Shown: in pieces, positions 24,459-33,530 of the stretch | Layout of the letters: the number at the start of each line of letters is the position of its first letter | How positions within the stretch are numbered: position 1 is the stretch's first letter | Origin: JAUWBF01 sp043815125 | GTDB taxonomy: Bacteria > Verrucomicrobiota > Verrucomicrobiia > Opitutales > Opitutaceae | Direction: 5' to 3' | Assembly (NCBI GenBank): GCA_043815125.1 | Contig: JBDRJH010000294.1 | Location: forward strand, 1-64,000 | DNA: 64,000 nucleotides | Notes under the pieces: model-generated | Databases searched by the model: none | The model's input: only the letters and a program-made list of their open reading frames with translations | What the model was told of the DNA's origin: nothing | Made by a program: the position numbers and the translations under genes

Positions 24459-25193
24459 ATGAATCCCCGCCGACTGTCATTCTCGCTACTTATCCTGCCG
24501 GCCCTGGCCGGCTGCGCGCGGCTCGCCGCGGCCACGGTTTTCTCGACCGGCTTTTCCACGCCGGCCAACTTCGCCGACCACTTCGTCGCCCTGCCCCCGT
24601 CCGGGGAGGCCAGGCTGTATCAGGATTCCCACGACGGCGGACTCGGCCTGCGCAAAACCGGACCGGGCACGCTCAGCGTCATCTTCGACACCTCCGCCCG
24701 GGACGCCCTGGTCTCGGAGGCGGGCGCCGCCGGCTCGGCGGCCGAGTCGGACTTCACGAATGTCCGCGTGACCGCCAAAACCCGGTTCGTGGACTTCGGC
24801 GCGCCCGGCCTGGGCATCTGGGCCCGGGTGCCCGCCGATTACGCGGCCGGTTGCCTCGGACTCGTCAACGTGATCAGCCCCGACCAGGTGCGCCTGCGCA
24901 TCTTCGGCCAGGGCTCGACACCCGCATCCGCAACCCCAGGCGCCTTGCTCAAGGACACCACCCTCGCCTCGGCCACGCCGCTCGACACCGGCGCCTTCTA
25001 CCGTGTGAGCCTGACGGCCACCGAGACGGCCGGCGGCACGCGCCTGGTGCTCAGCCTCGGGACCGATGCCGGCGAACTCGTCTCCACGGAGGCGACCGCG
25101 CCGGCCGGTTCGCTGCCCGCCAAGGGGCAGGTCGGCCTGCGCACCAGCTCCAAGACCCTCGTTGTCGATGAACTCAGCATCGATACCCTCTGA
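24459..25193 (+). CDS. Putative surface lipoprotein, paralogue of the next gene
   Basis: 244 residues. The N-terminus MNPRRLSFSLLILPALAGCAR has a textbook lipobox (L-A-G-C, Cys19), so it is probably lipidated and outer-membrane attached. The remaining 220 residues are beta-rich with no named domain. They align with the following PEP-CTERM protein along their whole length: FVALPPSGEARL against FVKLGASGTSTI, RKTGPGTLSVIFDT against RKTGTGTQSVLFDT, and LGLVNVISPDQVRLRIFG against LGLVNIINATSVQLRIFD. A laminin-like jelly roll is plausible. Spacing of 6 bases from the beta-helix gene marks an operon. Confidence 0.7.
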   Translation: MNPRRLSFSLLILPALAGCARLAAATVFSTGFSTPANFADHFVALPPSGEARLYQDSHDGGLGLRKTGPGTLSVIFDTSARDALVSEAGAAGSAAESDFTNVRVTAKTRFVDFGAPGLGIWARVPADYAAGCLGLVNVISPDQVRLRIFGQGSTPASATPGALLKDTTLASATPLDTGAFYRVSLTATETAGGTRLVLSLGTDAGELVSTEATAPAGSLPAKGQVGLRTSSKTLVVDELSIDTL

Positions 25194-25215
25194 ATCCCAA
25201 CCCCATCCCATCATC

Positions 25216-26034
25216 ATGAAATCCCCCCGCCTGCTCCTCGCGGCCGCCCTTTGCGCCGGCCTTTCCATCACCGCCCTGCCCGCCCGCGCCGTGGTCTTCG
25301 GCTTCGATACCGACGCCGAGTTTGACGACAACTTCGTCAAGCTGGGCGCCTCCGGCACCTCCACCATCGCGACCTTCACCTTCGCGAGCAGCGAACGCGC
25401 CGTCCGCAAGACCGGCACCGGCACGCAGTCCGTGCTCTTCGACACCGGCGCCACCGGCGGCTCGGGAGGATCGGGCGGCACGTCGGGCGACGGAGCCGAC
25501 TTGTTTGCCGACGTGGATCTGTCCGCCGACATTCGTATCAGCGCTTTCAATACACCGAGCTTCGGTCTGTGGAGCCGGGTCAACGCTGATGCGTCCTCGG
25601 GCTACCTCGGGCTGGTCAACATCATCAACGCAACCTCGGTGCAGCTGCGCATCTTTGACAGCAACTCAAACCCCGGCGCCAACGGCGTCGGCACCGTGTT
25701 GGTCAACGAGACGCTTTCGACCGGTTCGTTCACCCTAGACACGTCGACGTTCTACACGGTCTCGTTCACGACCTCCACGGTCTCGCCCTCCGAGGTGGCG
25801 TTTGAGCTTTCGTTGTCCAGCGTGGGCGGCGCCACCATCGTTTCCACGACCGCCACCGACACCACCACGCCGGTGACCGGCGCCGGCCAGGTGGGTTTCC
25901 GCGCGGCCAGCAGCACGCTCTACGTCGACAATTTTGGCGTCGCCTCGTCCGCCATTCCCGAGCCGGGCTCCGCGGGACTCATCATCGGCGTCGCCGTATT
26001 CGGCCTGATCGCCACCCGGCGCCGGCGGACTTGA
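25216..26034 (+). CDS. PEP-CTERM surface protein, paralogue of the preceding lipoprotein
   Basis: 272 residues from the ATG at 25216. It has a signal peptide (MKSPRLLLAAALCAGLSITALPARA), a 210-residue beta-rich body similar throughout to the lipoprotein at 24459-25193, and a PEP-CTERM anchor: SAIPEPGSAGLIIGVAVFGL followed by ATRRRRT. A Gly/Ser-rich insert (about residues 78-92) is present here only. The body probably binds carbohydrate or mediates surface contact; no catalytic motif is visible. The pair shows a duplication with a change of anchoring. A 9-bp-stem hairpin 15 bases after the stop may end the operon. Confidence 0.82.
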   Translation: MKSPRLLLAAALCAGLSITALPARAVVFGFDTDAEFDDNFVKLGASGTSTIATFTFASSERAVRKTGTGTQSVLFDTGATGGSGGSGGTSGDGADLFADVDLSADIRISAFNTPSFGLWSRVNADASSGYLGLVNIINATSVQLRIFDSNSNPGANGVGTVLVNETLSTGSFTLDTSTFYTVSFTTSTVSPSEVAFELSLSSVGGATIVSTTATDTTTPVTGAGQVGFRAASSTLYVDNFGVASSAIPEPGSAGLIIGVAVFGLIATRRRRT

Positions 26035-26048
26035 TCAGCATCCCTGCC

Positions 26049-26070
26049 GGTGCCCGGGCCGCCGGGCACC
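26049..26070 (+). terminator. Hairpin after the PEP-CTERM gene
   Basis: GGTGCCCGG, loop GCCG, CCGGGCACC: a perfect 9-bp stem in the gap between two converging transcription units. The only T run (four T, 26079-26082) is 8 bases away, so termination may be weak or Rho-assisted. The remaining 94 bases up to 26164 hold nothing recognisable. Confidence 0.55.
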
Positions 26071-26164
26071 GTGCGCACTTTTGCATACGGACGAGCCACC
26101 GGGCCGGTGGGTGAAAAATGCGCGGCGGGTCATCGACACCACGATGGCAGGCGAACCATCGCTT

Positions 26165-26530
26165 TTACCGGTCCGGCGCGCGCGTCGCCAGCAGCAGTTC
26201 GACGCGCTTCACCTCGCGCAGCACGCGGTTGGTGTGCATCTCGAGCCAGAACCAGACCTTGATGAACATCACGATCAACATCAGCAGCAGCGACACCCCG
26301 CCCCATTGCAGCTGGGCGCGCACCGTCTCGGCCTCCCAGAAGCGCAACGCCGCCCAGATCGCGATCGCGAAAAGCACGACGCTGTAGATCAGCGTGAAGG
26401 TCATCAGCGCGCGGTGACGCCCGCGAAACGAGGCGATCACCTCCTCGGCGATGTTGGGTTCACCGGCAAGCGCGTCGCCGCCGGTCTGGCCGCGCAGGGC
26501 GGCTTGGATCTTTTGGTCCAGGTCATTCAT
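26165..26530 (-). CDS. Small two-helix membrane protein next to an ECF sigma gene
   Basis: 121 residues: a charged N-terminal 45 residues (MNDLDQKIQAALRGQTGGDALAGEPNIAEEVIASFRGRHRA), two membrane helices (LMTFTLIYSVVLFAIAIWAAL and WGGVSLLLMLIVMFIKVWFWL) and a short basic tail. It resembles the DUF6768-type proteins seen beside sigma factor genes, but that label is from memory. It overlaps the sigma gene by 8 bases and is cotranscribed with it, so it may act as an anti-sigma or sensor; it lacks the zinc HxxxCxxC motif of classic ZAS anti-sigmas. Confidence 0.65.
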   Translation of the reverse strand: MNDLDQKIQAALRGQTGGDALAGEPNIAEEVIASFRGRHRALMTFTLIYSVVLFAIAIWAALRFWEAETVRAQLQWGGVSLLLMLIVMFIKVWFWLEMHTNRVLREVKRVELLLATRAPDR

Positions 26531-27083
26531 GGTGGTTCCTTTCGATGTGTCGTTTCAGGGTTTCACGGACGGAAAAAAGTCGCGACTTCACCGTGCCCGC
26601 CGGCACGCCGAAGATCTCCGCGATCTCGGCGACACCGCGCCCCAGATCGTAGAACAGGTGCAACAACTCGCGCGCATCGGGTGGCAGTCGCCGGATCGCC
26701 GCGCGCAACCGCAGCACATCGCACGACGGTTCGGACCCCTCGCCAGCCGGCGCAAGCAGATCGGCTTCCGCGGCCGCCTCCGACTGTCGGCGGCGCTCCC
26801 GACCGCGCCGGCGGATCCAGTCGGCGCAACGCCGCTCGACAATGCGAAACGCCCAGCGCGGGAAACACGCCGGATCATCCAGCCGCCTGAGTCCGCGCGC
26901 GATGTCCACCCACGCCTCGACGAGGACCTCGTCCGCCGCCTCCGCACGCTCGACGCGCACCAGCGCCAGCCTGCGCAGATCGTCGCGCCAGAGCGCATAC
27001 AGGTCGCGAAACGCCGCCTCGCCGCCCGCCTGCGCGGTCAGCACCAGCCACTCGGTCAACACTTGCCTGCGATCAGTCTCCAT
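26523..27083 (-). CDS. ECF-type RNA polymerase sigma factor
   Basis: 186 residues from the ATG at 27083. Region 2 is AFRDLYALWRDDLRRLALVRVERAEAADEVLVEAWVDIARGLRRLD, with the W-A-F-R-I-V-E-R-R recognition helix after it. Region 4 is LRAAIRRLPPDARELLHLFYDLGRGVAEIAEIFGVPAGTVKSRLFSVRETLKRHI, a clear helix-turn-helix for -35 binding. It directs RNA polymerase to a small stress or surface regulon. The 8-base overlap with the small membrane protein points to a sigma/regulator pair. Confidence 0.92.
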   Translation of the reverse strand: METDRRQVLTEWLVLTAQAGGEAAFRDLYALWRDDLRRLALVRVERAEAADEVLVEAWVDIARGLRRLDDPACFPRWAFRIVERRCADWIRRRGRERRRQSEAAAEADLLAPAGEGSEPSCDVLRLRAAIRRLPPDARELLHLFYDLGRGVAEIAEIFGVPAGTVKSRLFSVRETLKRHIERNHHE

Positions 27084-27297
27084 CGGTTTCACCCCAAAGG
27101 TCGCACGACGACCGCCCATGGTTCAAAATAATCGTCCGTGCATGGATGGCGCCCCCCTGCCGCGCCGATTGCTAAAAAGCGGTAAACGAATGGGTGTTGA
27201 ACCGCGCCCCCTCTGGGTAGATGGCCCCATTTCACCAAGTCCAATTGTCCCATACCCTGATTGGCGCGTTTCCCGATTCCATGCGCGAAAACACCCG
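27084..27297. other. Divergent promoter region between sigma and kinase genes
   Basis: 214 bases separate the two divergent genes. The middle is relatively AT-rich (27140-27250) and should hold two promoters, but no hexamer pair is convincing. No repeat or small gene was found in it. Confidence 0.3.
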
Positions 27298-29160
27298 ATG
27301 CGTCGCATGACCACGTCCCCCCCCACCCAGCCTGCACGGATTCTCGTCATCGACGACAACCGGTCCATTCACGACGACTTCCGGAAGATCCTGCAACCCA
27401 GGCCGGTCTGCCCCTCGCTCGAGTCGCTGGAGGCCGAGCTTTTCGACGCACCCGGCTCTGACGCGCCCCACCCCCCGGCGACGGACATGGCGCCGGTGTT
27501 CGACGCCGTCTTTGCCTCGCAGGGTCGCGAGGGAGTCCAACTCGCCGCCGCCGCGGCCTCCGGCGGCGCCCCCTTCGCCCTCGCGTTTGTCGACATGCGC
27601 ATGCCCCCCGGCTGGGACGGCCTGCAGACCACCCTGGAACTCTGGAAAGTCTCCCCCGACACCCAGGTCGTCATCTGCACCGCCTACTCCGACTACCGCT
27701 GGGACGACCTGCTCGCCCGCATCGGTTCCTCCGACCAGATCGTCATCATCAAAAAACCCTTTGATCCCATCGAGGTCCTGCAGCTCGCCAATGCGCTCAC
27801 CAAAAAATGGCGGCTCACCCACGCCCTGCGCCGCCGCCTCGCCGACCTGGAGGCCGCCGTGCAGGCCCGCACCGTCGACCTGCAGGCCGCCAACACCCGC
27901 CTGCGCGAGGAAATCGCCGGCCGCATGCGCACCCAGGCCGAGCTCGCCGCCGCCCGCGACCACGCCGTCGACGCCGACCGCGCCAAGAGCGCCTTCCTCG
28001 CCAACATGAGCCACGAGATCCGCACCCCCATGAACGGCGTCATCGGCATGGCCAGCCTCTTGCTCGAAACCCGGCTCGACGACGACCAGCGCGACTACGT
28101 GAACACCATCGTGCAAAGCGGCGAGACCCTCGTTCACATCGTCAACGACATCCTCGACTTCTCCAAGATCGAAGCCGGCCGCCTCAGTCTCGAATCCATC
28201 GACTTCCACCTGCACGAACTCGTCGAGACCACCTTCGACCTGGCCGTCGACCTCGCCCGTGACAAAAAAATCGAGCTGCACCGGGAGATCGCCCCCGACG
28301 TGCCCCTCCTGCTCAACGGCGACCCCGTGCGCATCCGCCAGATCCTGCTCAATCTCCTCGGCAACGCCGTCAAGTTCACCCCCGCCGGCAACGTCCGCCT
28401 GCGCGTCGTCAACCTCACCCCCGGCGCCCGCCGCGCCACGCTCCGGTTCGACATCAGCGACACCGGCATCGGCATCGCGCCCGACGTGCTGCCCTCCCTC
28501 TTCAAACCCTTCACCCAGGCCGACGCCTCCACCACCCGCCGCTTCGGCGGCACCGGCCTCGGCCTGGCCATCTGCAAACGCATCACCGACCTCATGCACG
28601 GCACCCTCACCGCGCAAAGCCGGCCCGGCGCCGGCTCCACCTTCAGCCTCACCCTGGAGCTCCCGCCCGCCGGCGAACAGGACCTCGCCCCCACCCCCGC
28701 GCCCCACCCCGCCCCGGCCGCCATGCCCGCGCCCGTCTCCGCCGACGGCCCCCCGCCCGACATCCTCGTGGTCGAGGACAACCTGGTGAACCAAAAGGTC
28801 GTCCTGCGCCAACTCCTGGCCCTCGGCCACCGCGCCGACCTCGCCCGCGACGGTCGCGAAGCCCTCGCCGCCCTCGCCCGCCACCCTTACCGCATCGTTT
28901 TTATGGACGCGCAAATGCCCGAGATGGACGGCCTCACCGCCACCCGCCTCATCCGCGCGGGCCAGCAAGCCGGCGACTCCCCCTACCCCGCCAACGTGCG
29001 CATCATCGCCATGACCGCCCACGCCATGGCGCACGACCGCGAGGCCTGCCTGGCCGCCGGCATGGACGACTACCTCGCCAAACCCTTTCGCCTGCAGGAC
29101 CTCCAACCCGTCCTCCAACGCAACCTCGCCGCGCTCGACGCCGCCCGCGACGCCGCCTGA
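27298..29160 (+). CDS. Soluble hybrid histidine kinase (REC-HisKA-HATPase-REC)
   Basis: 620 residues from the ATG at 27298 (MRRMTTSPP; ATG 27307 is equally possible). The order is: an atypical N-terminal receiver (RILVIDDNRSIHDDFRKIL, FVDMRMPPGWDG, VVICTAYSDYRWDD, IIIKKPFDPIEV) with a long insert; a coiled coil; HisKA (FLANMSHEIRTPMNGVIGMA, phospho-His in the H-box); HATPase_c (LNLLGNAVKFTP, DTGIGIAPD, GGTGLGLAICKRI); and a C-terminal receiver (ILVVEDNLVNQKVVLRQLL, IVFMDAQMPEMDG, DYLAKPF). There is no membrane segment. It is a cytoplasmic phosphorelay kinase fed by another kinase through its first receiver, possibly the downstream one. The next gene follows after 14 bases. Confidence 0.92.
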   Translation: MRRMTTSPPTQPARILVIDDNRSIHDDFRKILQPRPVCPSLESLEAELFDAPGSDAPHPPATDMAPVFDAVFASQGREGVQLAAAAASGGAPFALAFVDMRMPPGWDGLQTTLELWKVSPDTQVVICTAYSDYRWDDLLARIGSSDQIVIIKKPFDPIEVLQLANALTKKWRLTHALRRRLADLEAAVQARTVDLQAANTRLREEIAGRMRTQAELAAARDHAVDADRAKSAFLANMSHEIRTPMNGVIGMASLLLETRLDDDQRDYVNTIVQSGETLVHIVNDILDFSKIEAGRLSLESIDFHLHELVETTFDLAVDLARDKKIELHREIAPDVPLLLNGDPVRIRQILLNLLGNAVKFTPAGNVRLRVVNLTPGARRATLRFDISDTGIGIAPDVLPSLFKPFTQADASTTRRFGGTGLGLAICKRITDLMHGTLTAQSRPGAGSTFSLTLELPPAGEQDLAPTPAPHPAPAAMPAPVSADGPPPDILVVEDNLVNQKVVLRQLLALGHRADLARDGREALAALARHPYRIVFMDAQMPEMDGLTATRLIRAGQQAGDSPYPANVRIIAMTAHAMAHDREACLAAGMDDYLAKPFRLQDLQPVLQRNLAALDAARDAA

Positions 29161-29174
29161 CCCCGCCCGCCCAC

Positions 29175-30422
29175 GTGTCCGCCCCCGACAACCTCGACCA
29201 CACCCTGGTCGCCGCCTTCCTCGAACACATTCCCTTCGCCGTCTACTTCAAGGACCGCGACTCCCGCATCATCGCCTGCAGCGCGGCCCACGCTCGCCTG
29301 CACGGACTCCCCCCGGAACAGATGATCGGCAAGACCGACGCCGACCTGTTCGACGCCCCGCAGGCCGCCGAACGCCGCGCCGACGAGGAACGCGTCATGG
29401 CCACCGGCGAGCCCATGATCGGCAAGCTCGAGAGCTCCTCCCTGCCCGACGGCTCCCTGCGCTGGACCCGCACCACCAAGGTCCCCCTGCGCGACCAGGC
29501 CGGTGCCATCGTCGGCACCTTCGGCATCAGCCGCGACATCACCGCCGAGCGCCGCACCGAGGACAACCTCGAGCAGGCCCGCAAGGAACTGCTCCTCGCC
29601 TCCCGCCAGGCCGGCATGGCCGAGGTCGCCACCGGCGTGCTCCACAACGTCGGCAACGTGCTCAACAACGTCACCGTGTCCGCCGCCCTCGTCGCCGACG
29701 CCCTGCAGGCCTCCCGCGTCGTCAACCTCGCCAAGGCCGGCGACCTGCTCGCCGAACACGCCGGCGACCTGCCCGCGTTCCTCACCACCGACCCGCGCGG
29801 CCGCCAGCTGCCCGCCTACCTGCAGGCCCTCGCCGGCCACCTCGTCGGGGAGCGCGACCACCTGCTCGCCGAGATCAACGCCCTGCGGCAAAACATCGAC
29901 CACATCCGCGACATCGTCGGCATGCAGCAGACCTACGCCATGCAGGGCGGCAAGGTCGAGACCCTCGCCCCCGCCGAGCTGATGGAGGACGCCCTGCGGC
30001 TCAACGGCGCCGCCCTCGGCCGGCACGGCGTGCAGGTGCGGCGCGAGTTCGCCCCCACCGGACCGGTCACCGTCGAAAAGGTGCGCGTGCTGCAAATCCT
30101 CGTGAACCTCATCCGCAACGCCAAATACGCCATGGACGAGGCCGCCCCCGACGAAAAAATCCTGCGCGTCGGCGTCGCCCCCGGCGACGACGCCGGCTGG
30201 ATCACGCTCACCGTGGCCGACAATGGCATCGGCATCGCGCCCGAACACCTCGACAAGATCTTTGTCCACGGCTTCACCACCCGCCCCGAGGGCCACGGTT
30301 TCGGACTCCACACCAGCGCGCTCGCCGCCAGGCAGATGGGCGGCCGGATCGAGGTCGGCAGCGAGGGCCGGGGGCGCGGCGCCACCTTCACCCTGCACCT
30401 GCCGGTCTCACCGATCGCCTGA
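29175..30422 (+). CDS. PAS-domain sensor histidine kinase
   Basis: 415 residues from a GTG at 29175. An N-terminal PAS domain (about 10-130: FLEHIPFAVYFKDRDSRIIACSAAHARLHG, DADLFDAPQA, GTFGISRDITAERR) leads through a coiled coil to a dimerisation domain with the H-box AEVATGVLHNVGNVLNNV, the variant with H-N-V-G-N-V-L-N in place of H-E-I/L-R. The HATPase domain has LVNLIRNAKYAM, VADNGIGIAPEHLDKIFVHGFTT and GHGFGLHTSALAARQMGG. It is soluble. It is probably cotranscribed with the hybrid kinase, and both may form one phosphorelay. Its 3' end overlaps the convergent mannosidase gene by 35 bases. Confidence 0.9.
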   Translation: MSAPDNLDHTLVAAFLEHIPFAVYFKDRDSRIIACSAAHARLHGLPPEQMIGKTDADLFDAPQAAERRADEERVMATGEPMIGKLESSSLPDGSLRWTRTTKVPLRDQAGAIVGTFGISRDITAERRTEDNLEQARKELLLASRQAGMAEVATGVLHNVGNVLNNVTVSAALVADALQASRVVNLAKAGDLLAEHAGDLPAFLTTDPRGRQLPAYLQALAGHLVGERDHLLAEINALRQNIDHIRDIVGMQQTYAMQGGKVETLAPAELMEDALRLNGAALGRHGVQVRREFAPTGPVTVEKVRVLQILVNLIRNAKYAMDEAAPDEKILRVGVAPGDDAGWITLTVADNGIGIAPEHLDKIFVHGFTTRPEGHGFGLHTSALAARQMGGRIEVGSEGRGRGATFTLHLPVSPIA

Positions 30423-33400
30423 ACAACACCAGCGGACGCGCCCGCAGACCGGGCGCGTCCGCTCCACCGACGCAACCACCCGCGCGACCAAAGCGCACCG
30501 AGCGGACCTGATACGGCCCGATCGGCACGGCCACGCGACCCGCGGCCGCGGCGGCATCCGGCAAGGGCCGGTTGAGCAGGTCGGCCGGCACGGCCTTGAC
30601 GCCGTCGGCCAACGCCAGCCCCACCGGACCGCGGCGACCCAGCGTCTCGTGCAGGCGCAGCACCCAGCCGTCGTCAAGCGGCTCGGCCCAGGCGGGCACC
30701 GCCGACGACACGCCATCGACCGCCGCGAATCCGGCCGAGAGGACCGCGTCACCGGCATACGGCACGCAGGGCGTGAAGAGCGTGTCGGCCAGCGCGGCCG
30801 GTTGCTCGTGCACCGGCAGCTCCGGCGCGTAGCGCGTCAGCGCCAGCTCGATGACGTGCCGGCCGAGGTCGGAGTGGATCGGACGGTCCGGCGTGTCGCG
30901 GATCGCCGGGTGGTCGTTGGCCTCGGTGACCAGCGCGCTGCGCAGCAGGCTGACACCGACGGTGCCCTCGCGGGTGGTGAAGCCATACTTGGCCTCGGTG
31001 ATGATCGCCAGGCCGTCGCTTTGCGCGTCGTCGCACACCGCCATCCAACGGCTGCCGGGCACCTCCCACTGGGCCTCCTCGCGGGCGTAGCCGGGCCACT
31101 GGCCGCGCAGCACGCTGCCAAAGGGCGCGCCGTAGCGGGCCTCGCGCCCCTGGTAGTCGGTGCTGAAGATGCCCTTGAGCCAGTGCAGCGGATCCCGCCA
31201 GTCGACCTCGTAGCGCACCCGCAGGGCGGACTCGCCGGAACGGACCGACCAGACGGCCTTCACGCGGCTGGCCGAGACCATTTCGTATTCAAAAACCAAC
31301 GACGCGGTGAGTCCGTCGACCGAGGCGACCGGGGCGCCGGCGAGACGCGCGGCCTTGGCGGCGACGATGCTGTTGCGGTCCACGTCCCAGGCGTCGAAGG
31401 TGGCCGGCTGATCGGCGTAGGCGCAGAGGCGGTGGCCGGTGACGGCGACATCGCGGCCGTCGACCGAGAGCGCGATCAGCGAGCCGGCGGCGTCGAACAC
31501 GGCGCGCACGCGTTCGCTCTCCAGCGAGGTGGCGGTGGCCTGGGGCGCGGCGACGGCCTTGACCGTCAGCGCGGCGACGGGCGCGCCGCCGAGCGGGGCG
31601 AGCTCGTAGCACTTGTCGCCGTCGATCCAGGTGCGCGGCAGCGGCAGCGGGTTGAACCAGGCGGTGGCCGCGCCGGCGGTGGTGTTGCCATCGAGCACGG
31701 CCCGGGCCTCGGCGAGGGCCTTGGCGGCGAGCGTCTCCAACTCGGGGATGGCCTCGTCGTAAACCTCCCAGATGGAGCTGCCGGGAATGTAGTCGTGGAA
31801 GTGCGAGAAGCTGGCGCGTTTCCAGTAGTGGCGGTCGATCGGGCCGAGTCCGCGCACGACGTGGGCGGCTTCGAGGATTTGCAACGCGCGTTCCAGGCCG
31901 CGGAAGGCGGACTTGAGCGAACCGTGCGTGGTGAAGACGCCGCGGTGCAGCTCGAGCATGAGTTCGCCGGTGACGGCGGGCAGCTCGGGAGTGAGCGCCT
32001 CCATGCGCTTGAAGAACGGCTCGATGTTACCCCACTCCACGCGGGGCATCCCGGCGAGGTTGGACACGCGGCGGGCGCGCTCCAGCATCTCCTCGGTGGG
32101 GCCGCCGCCGCCGTCGCCGTAGCCGGTCGGGATAAGCTGCTCGGGGTGGATGCCGGCCTGCTGGTGGTGAAACACGCACTCGCGCAGGCGCTTCACGTCG
32201 ACCCACTCGTTGTAGTCGTGGATGAGCACGACATGGGCGTTGATCGCGTTGCCGTCCGGCCCCTGCCAGCGGAAGCTGGTGTGCGGGAAACGGTTCACCG
32301 TGCTCCAGGAGAGCTTGGTCGTGAAAAAGCTCTTCACGCCGACGCCGGCCAGCAGCTGCGGCATGCAACCGCTGTAGCCGAAGACGTCCGGCAGCCAGAA
32401 GACCTCGCTGGGCGAACCGCGCAGCGCGGTGAACTCCTCTTGACCGATGCGCAGGCAGCGCAGGATGGCCTCGCCGCAGGGCACCTGGGTGTCGCCCTCG
32501 ACGTAGGCCGCGCCGATGGCGTCCCACTTTTGCTCGCCGATGAGGCCCTTGACCGTTTGCAGGAGTTCGGGCGAGCGGCGGCCGACGGCCTCGTAGCTGG
32601 CGGGTTGCGAGTAGCCGAAGCGGAACTCGGGATACTCCTTGAGCAGGCGCGTCTGGGTGGACCAGGAGTGCACGGCCTTGAACTCGCCCACGCGTTCGGG
32701 CCACAGCCAGACGAGGTCGATGTGCGCGTGGCCGGTGAGCACGGCCTTGGCGGCGTCGGCCTGCGCGGGGAAGTCGGCGTAGAGTTTTTTGAGCTCGGCG
32801 GCAAAGGCCTCCAGCCCGTCGAGGTCAAAGACGTCGATGGCCTTGTCGAGACGGTCGCAGAGGCGGCGGAAGAGCGGGCTGGCGCGAAACGCCGGCTGAC
32901 TGTGGCGCACGGGGTCGGTGAGCGGCTTGGGCAGGCCGCTTTGGGCCGGCTGGTATTCGCGATACTCGGCCTCGAGCAATTCGAGCAGGACCTTGAGGTC
33001 GTGGTAAACGCCCCACGCGGTGTCGTTGCGCTCCAGCAGCACGGGCGGCTGGTAGAGACTGCCCTGCTGGTCGAGCGCCTCGGCAATGCCGACCAGCCAG
33101 ATGGCCGAGCGGATGCACACCGCCTCGATCCACAGCTCGGTCACGTCGGCGGGCACGGGGATCTGGCGGTGGGCGACGTCGAGACCCGAGTAAGGCACGC
33201 CGTCGATGTAGGCCGTGGCCTCGCCCTGGTCATTCCAGCGGAAGTAGCGGGTCGGCGAGCCGGCGGCGGCCGCGGGCAGGGTCACGCGATACCAACGCTG
33301 CGCATATTTCGGCCCCCAGTGAAACGGGGCGGCCGGCAACGAGCCGAACTCGGACGCGTCCACCTGCGCGGCGGTGCGCAGCTCACGGGTGGGTGCGGTG

Positions 33401-33513
33401 GCCTCGACACGGATGTCGGCGGCAAGCGGTTTCCAAATGCGCGCGTCGGCGCGGCGGATGGCCTCGCCCACGCGGGCGGGCACGAGTTGGGACAAAAAAG
33501 TGCGGGGAAGCAT
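30388..33513 (-). CDS. Alpha-mannosidase, GH38
   Basis: 1041 residues, the usual size of class III GH38 enzymes, which remove alpha-linked mannose from glycans with a zinc-assisted retaining mechanism. No signal peptide is seen, so cytoplasmic. The N-terminal 250 residues are the accessory domain; the barrel has GHAHIDLVWLWP (261-272, zinc ligands) and WLPDVFGYSGCMPQLL with nucleophile Asp376. The middle three-helix bundle contains HRGVFTTHGSLK; the C-terminal half is the beta-sandwich region. The natural end probably lay near PYQVRSVRFGR; the last 35 residues read through a 14-bp-stem hairpin into the kinase gene, suggesting a lost stop or a frameshift. It is divergent from its probable regulator at 33592. 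Confidence 0.92.
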   Translation of the reverse strand: MLPRTFLSQLVPARVGEAIRRADARIWKPLAADIRVEATAPTRELRTAAQVDASEFGSLPAAPFHWGPKYAQRWYRVTLPAAAAGSPTRYFRWNDQGEATAYIDGVPYSGLDVAHRQIPVPADVTELWIEAVCIRSAIWLVGIAEALDQQGSLYQPPVLLERNDTAWGVYHDLKVLLELLEAEYREYQPAQSGLPKPLTDPVRHSQPAFRASPLFRRLCDRLDKAIDVFDLDGLEAFAAELKKLYADFPAQADAAKAVLTGHAHIDLVWLWPERVGEFKAVHSWSTQTRLLKEYPEFRFGYSQPASYEAVGRRSPELLQTVKGLIGEQKWDAIGAAYVEGDTQVPCGEAILRCLRIGQEEFTALRGSPSEVFWLPDVFGYSGCMPQLLAGVGVKSFFTTKLSWSTVNRFPHTSFRWQGPDGNAINAHVVLIHDYNEWVDVKRLRECVFHHQQAGIHPEQLIPTGYGDGGGGPTEEMLERARRVSNLAGMPRVEWGNIEPFFKRMEALTPELPAVTGELMLELHRGVFTTHGSLKSAFRGLERALQILEAAHVVRGLGPIDRHYWKRASFSHFHDYIPGSSIWEVYDEAIPELETLAAKALAEARAVLDGNTTAGAATAWFNPLPLPRTWIDGDKCYELAPLGGAPVAALTVKAVAAPQATATSLESERVRAVFDAAGSLIALSVDGRDVAVTGHRLCAYADQPATFDAWDVDRNSIVAAKAARLAGAPVASVDGLTASLVFEYEMVSASRVKAVWSVRSGESALRVRYEVDWRDPLHWLKGIFSTDYQGREARYGAPFGSVLRGQWPGYAREEAQWEVPGSRWMAVCDDAQSDGLAIITEAKYGFTTREGTVGVSLLRSALVTEANDHPAIRDTPDRPIHSDLGRHVIELALTRYAPELPVHEQPAALADTLFTPCVPYAGDAVLSAGFAAVDGVSSAVPAWAEPLDDGWVLRLHETLGRRGPVGLALADGVKAVPADLLNRPLPDAAAAAGRVAVPIGPYQVRSVRFGRAGGCVGGADAPGLRARPLVLFRRSVRPAGAG
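30431..30463. terminator. Long hairpin at the convergent ends of kinase and mannosidase genes
   Basis: AGCGGACGCGCCCG (30431-30444), loop CAGAC, CGGGCGCGTCCGCT (30450-30463): a perfect 14-bp stem 8 bases after the kinase stop. It looks like a bidirectional terminator without a T tract, yet it lies inside the 3' coding end of the mannosidase. Confidence 0.6.
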
Positions 33514-33530
33514 AAAGGAAGCGTTGTTCT

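Noticed and set aside
27232..29118. 628-codon minus-strand open frame opposite the hybrid kinase
   Set aside because: Gly/Val/Glu-rich shadow; the plus strand carries unmistakable kinase and receiver motifs.
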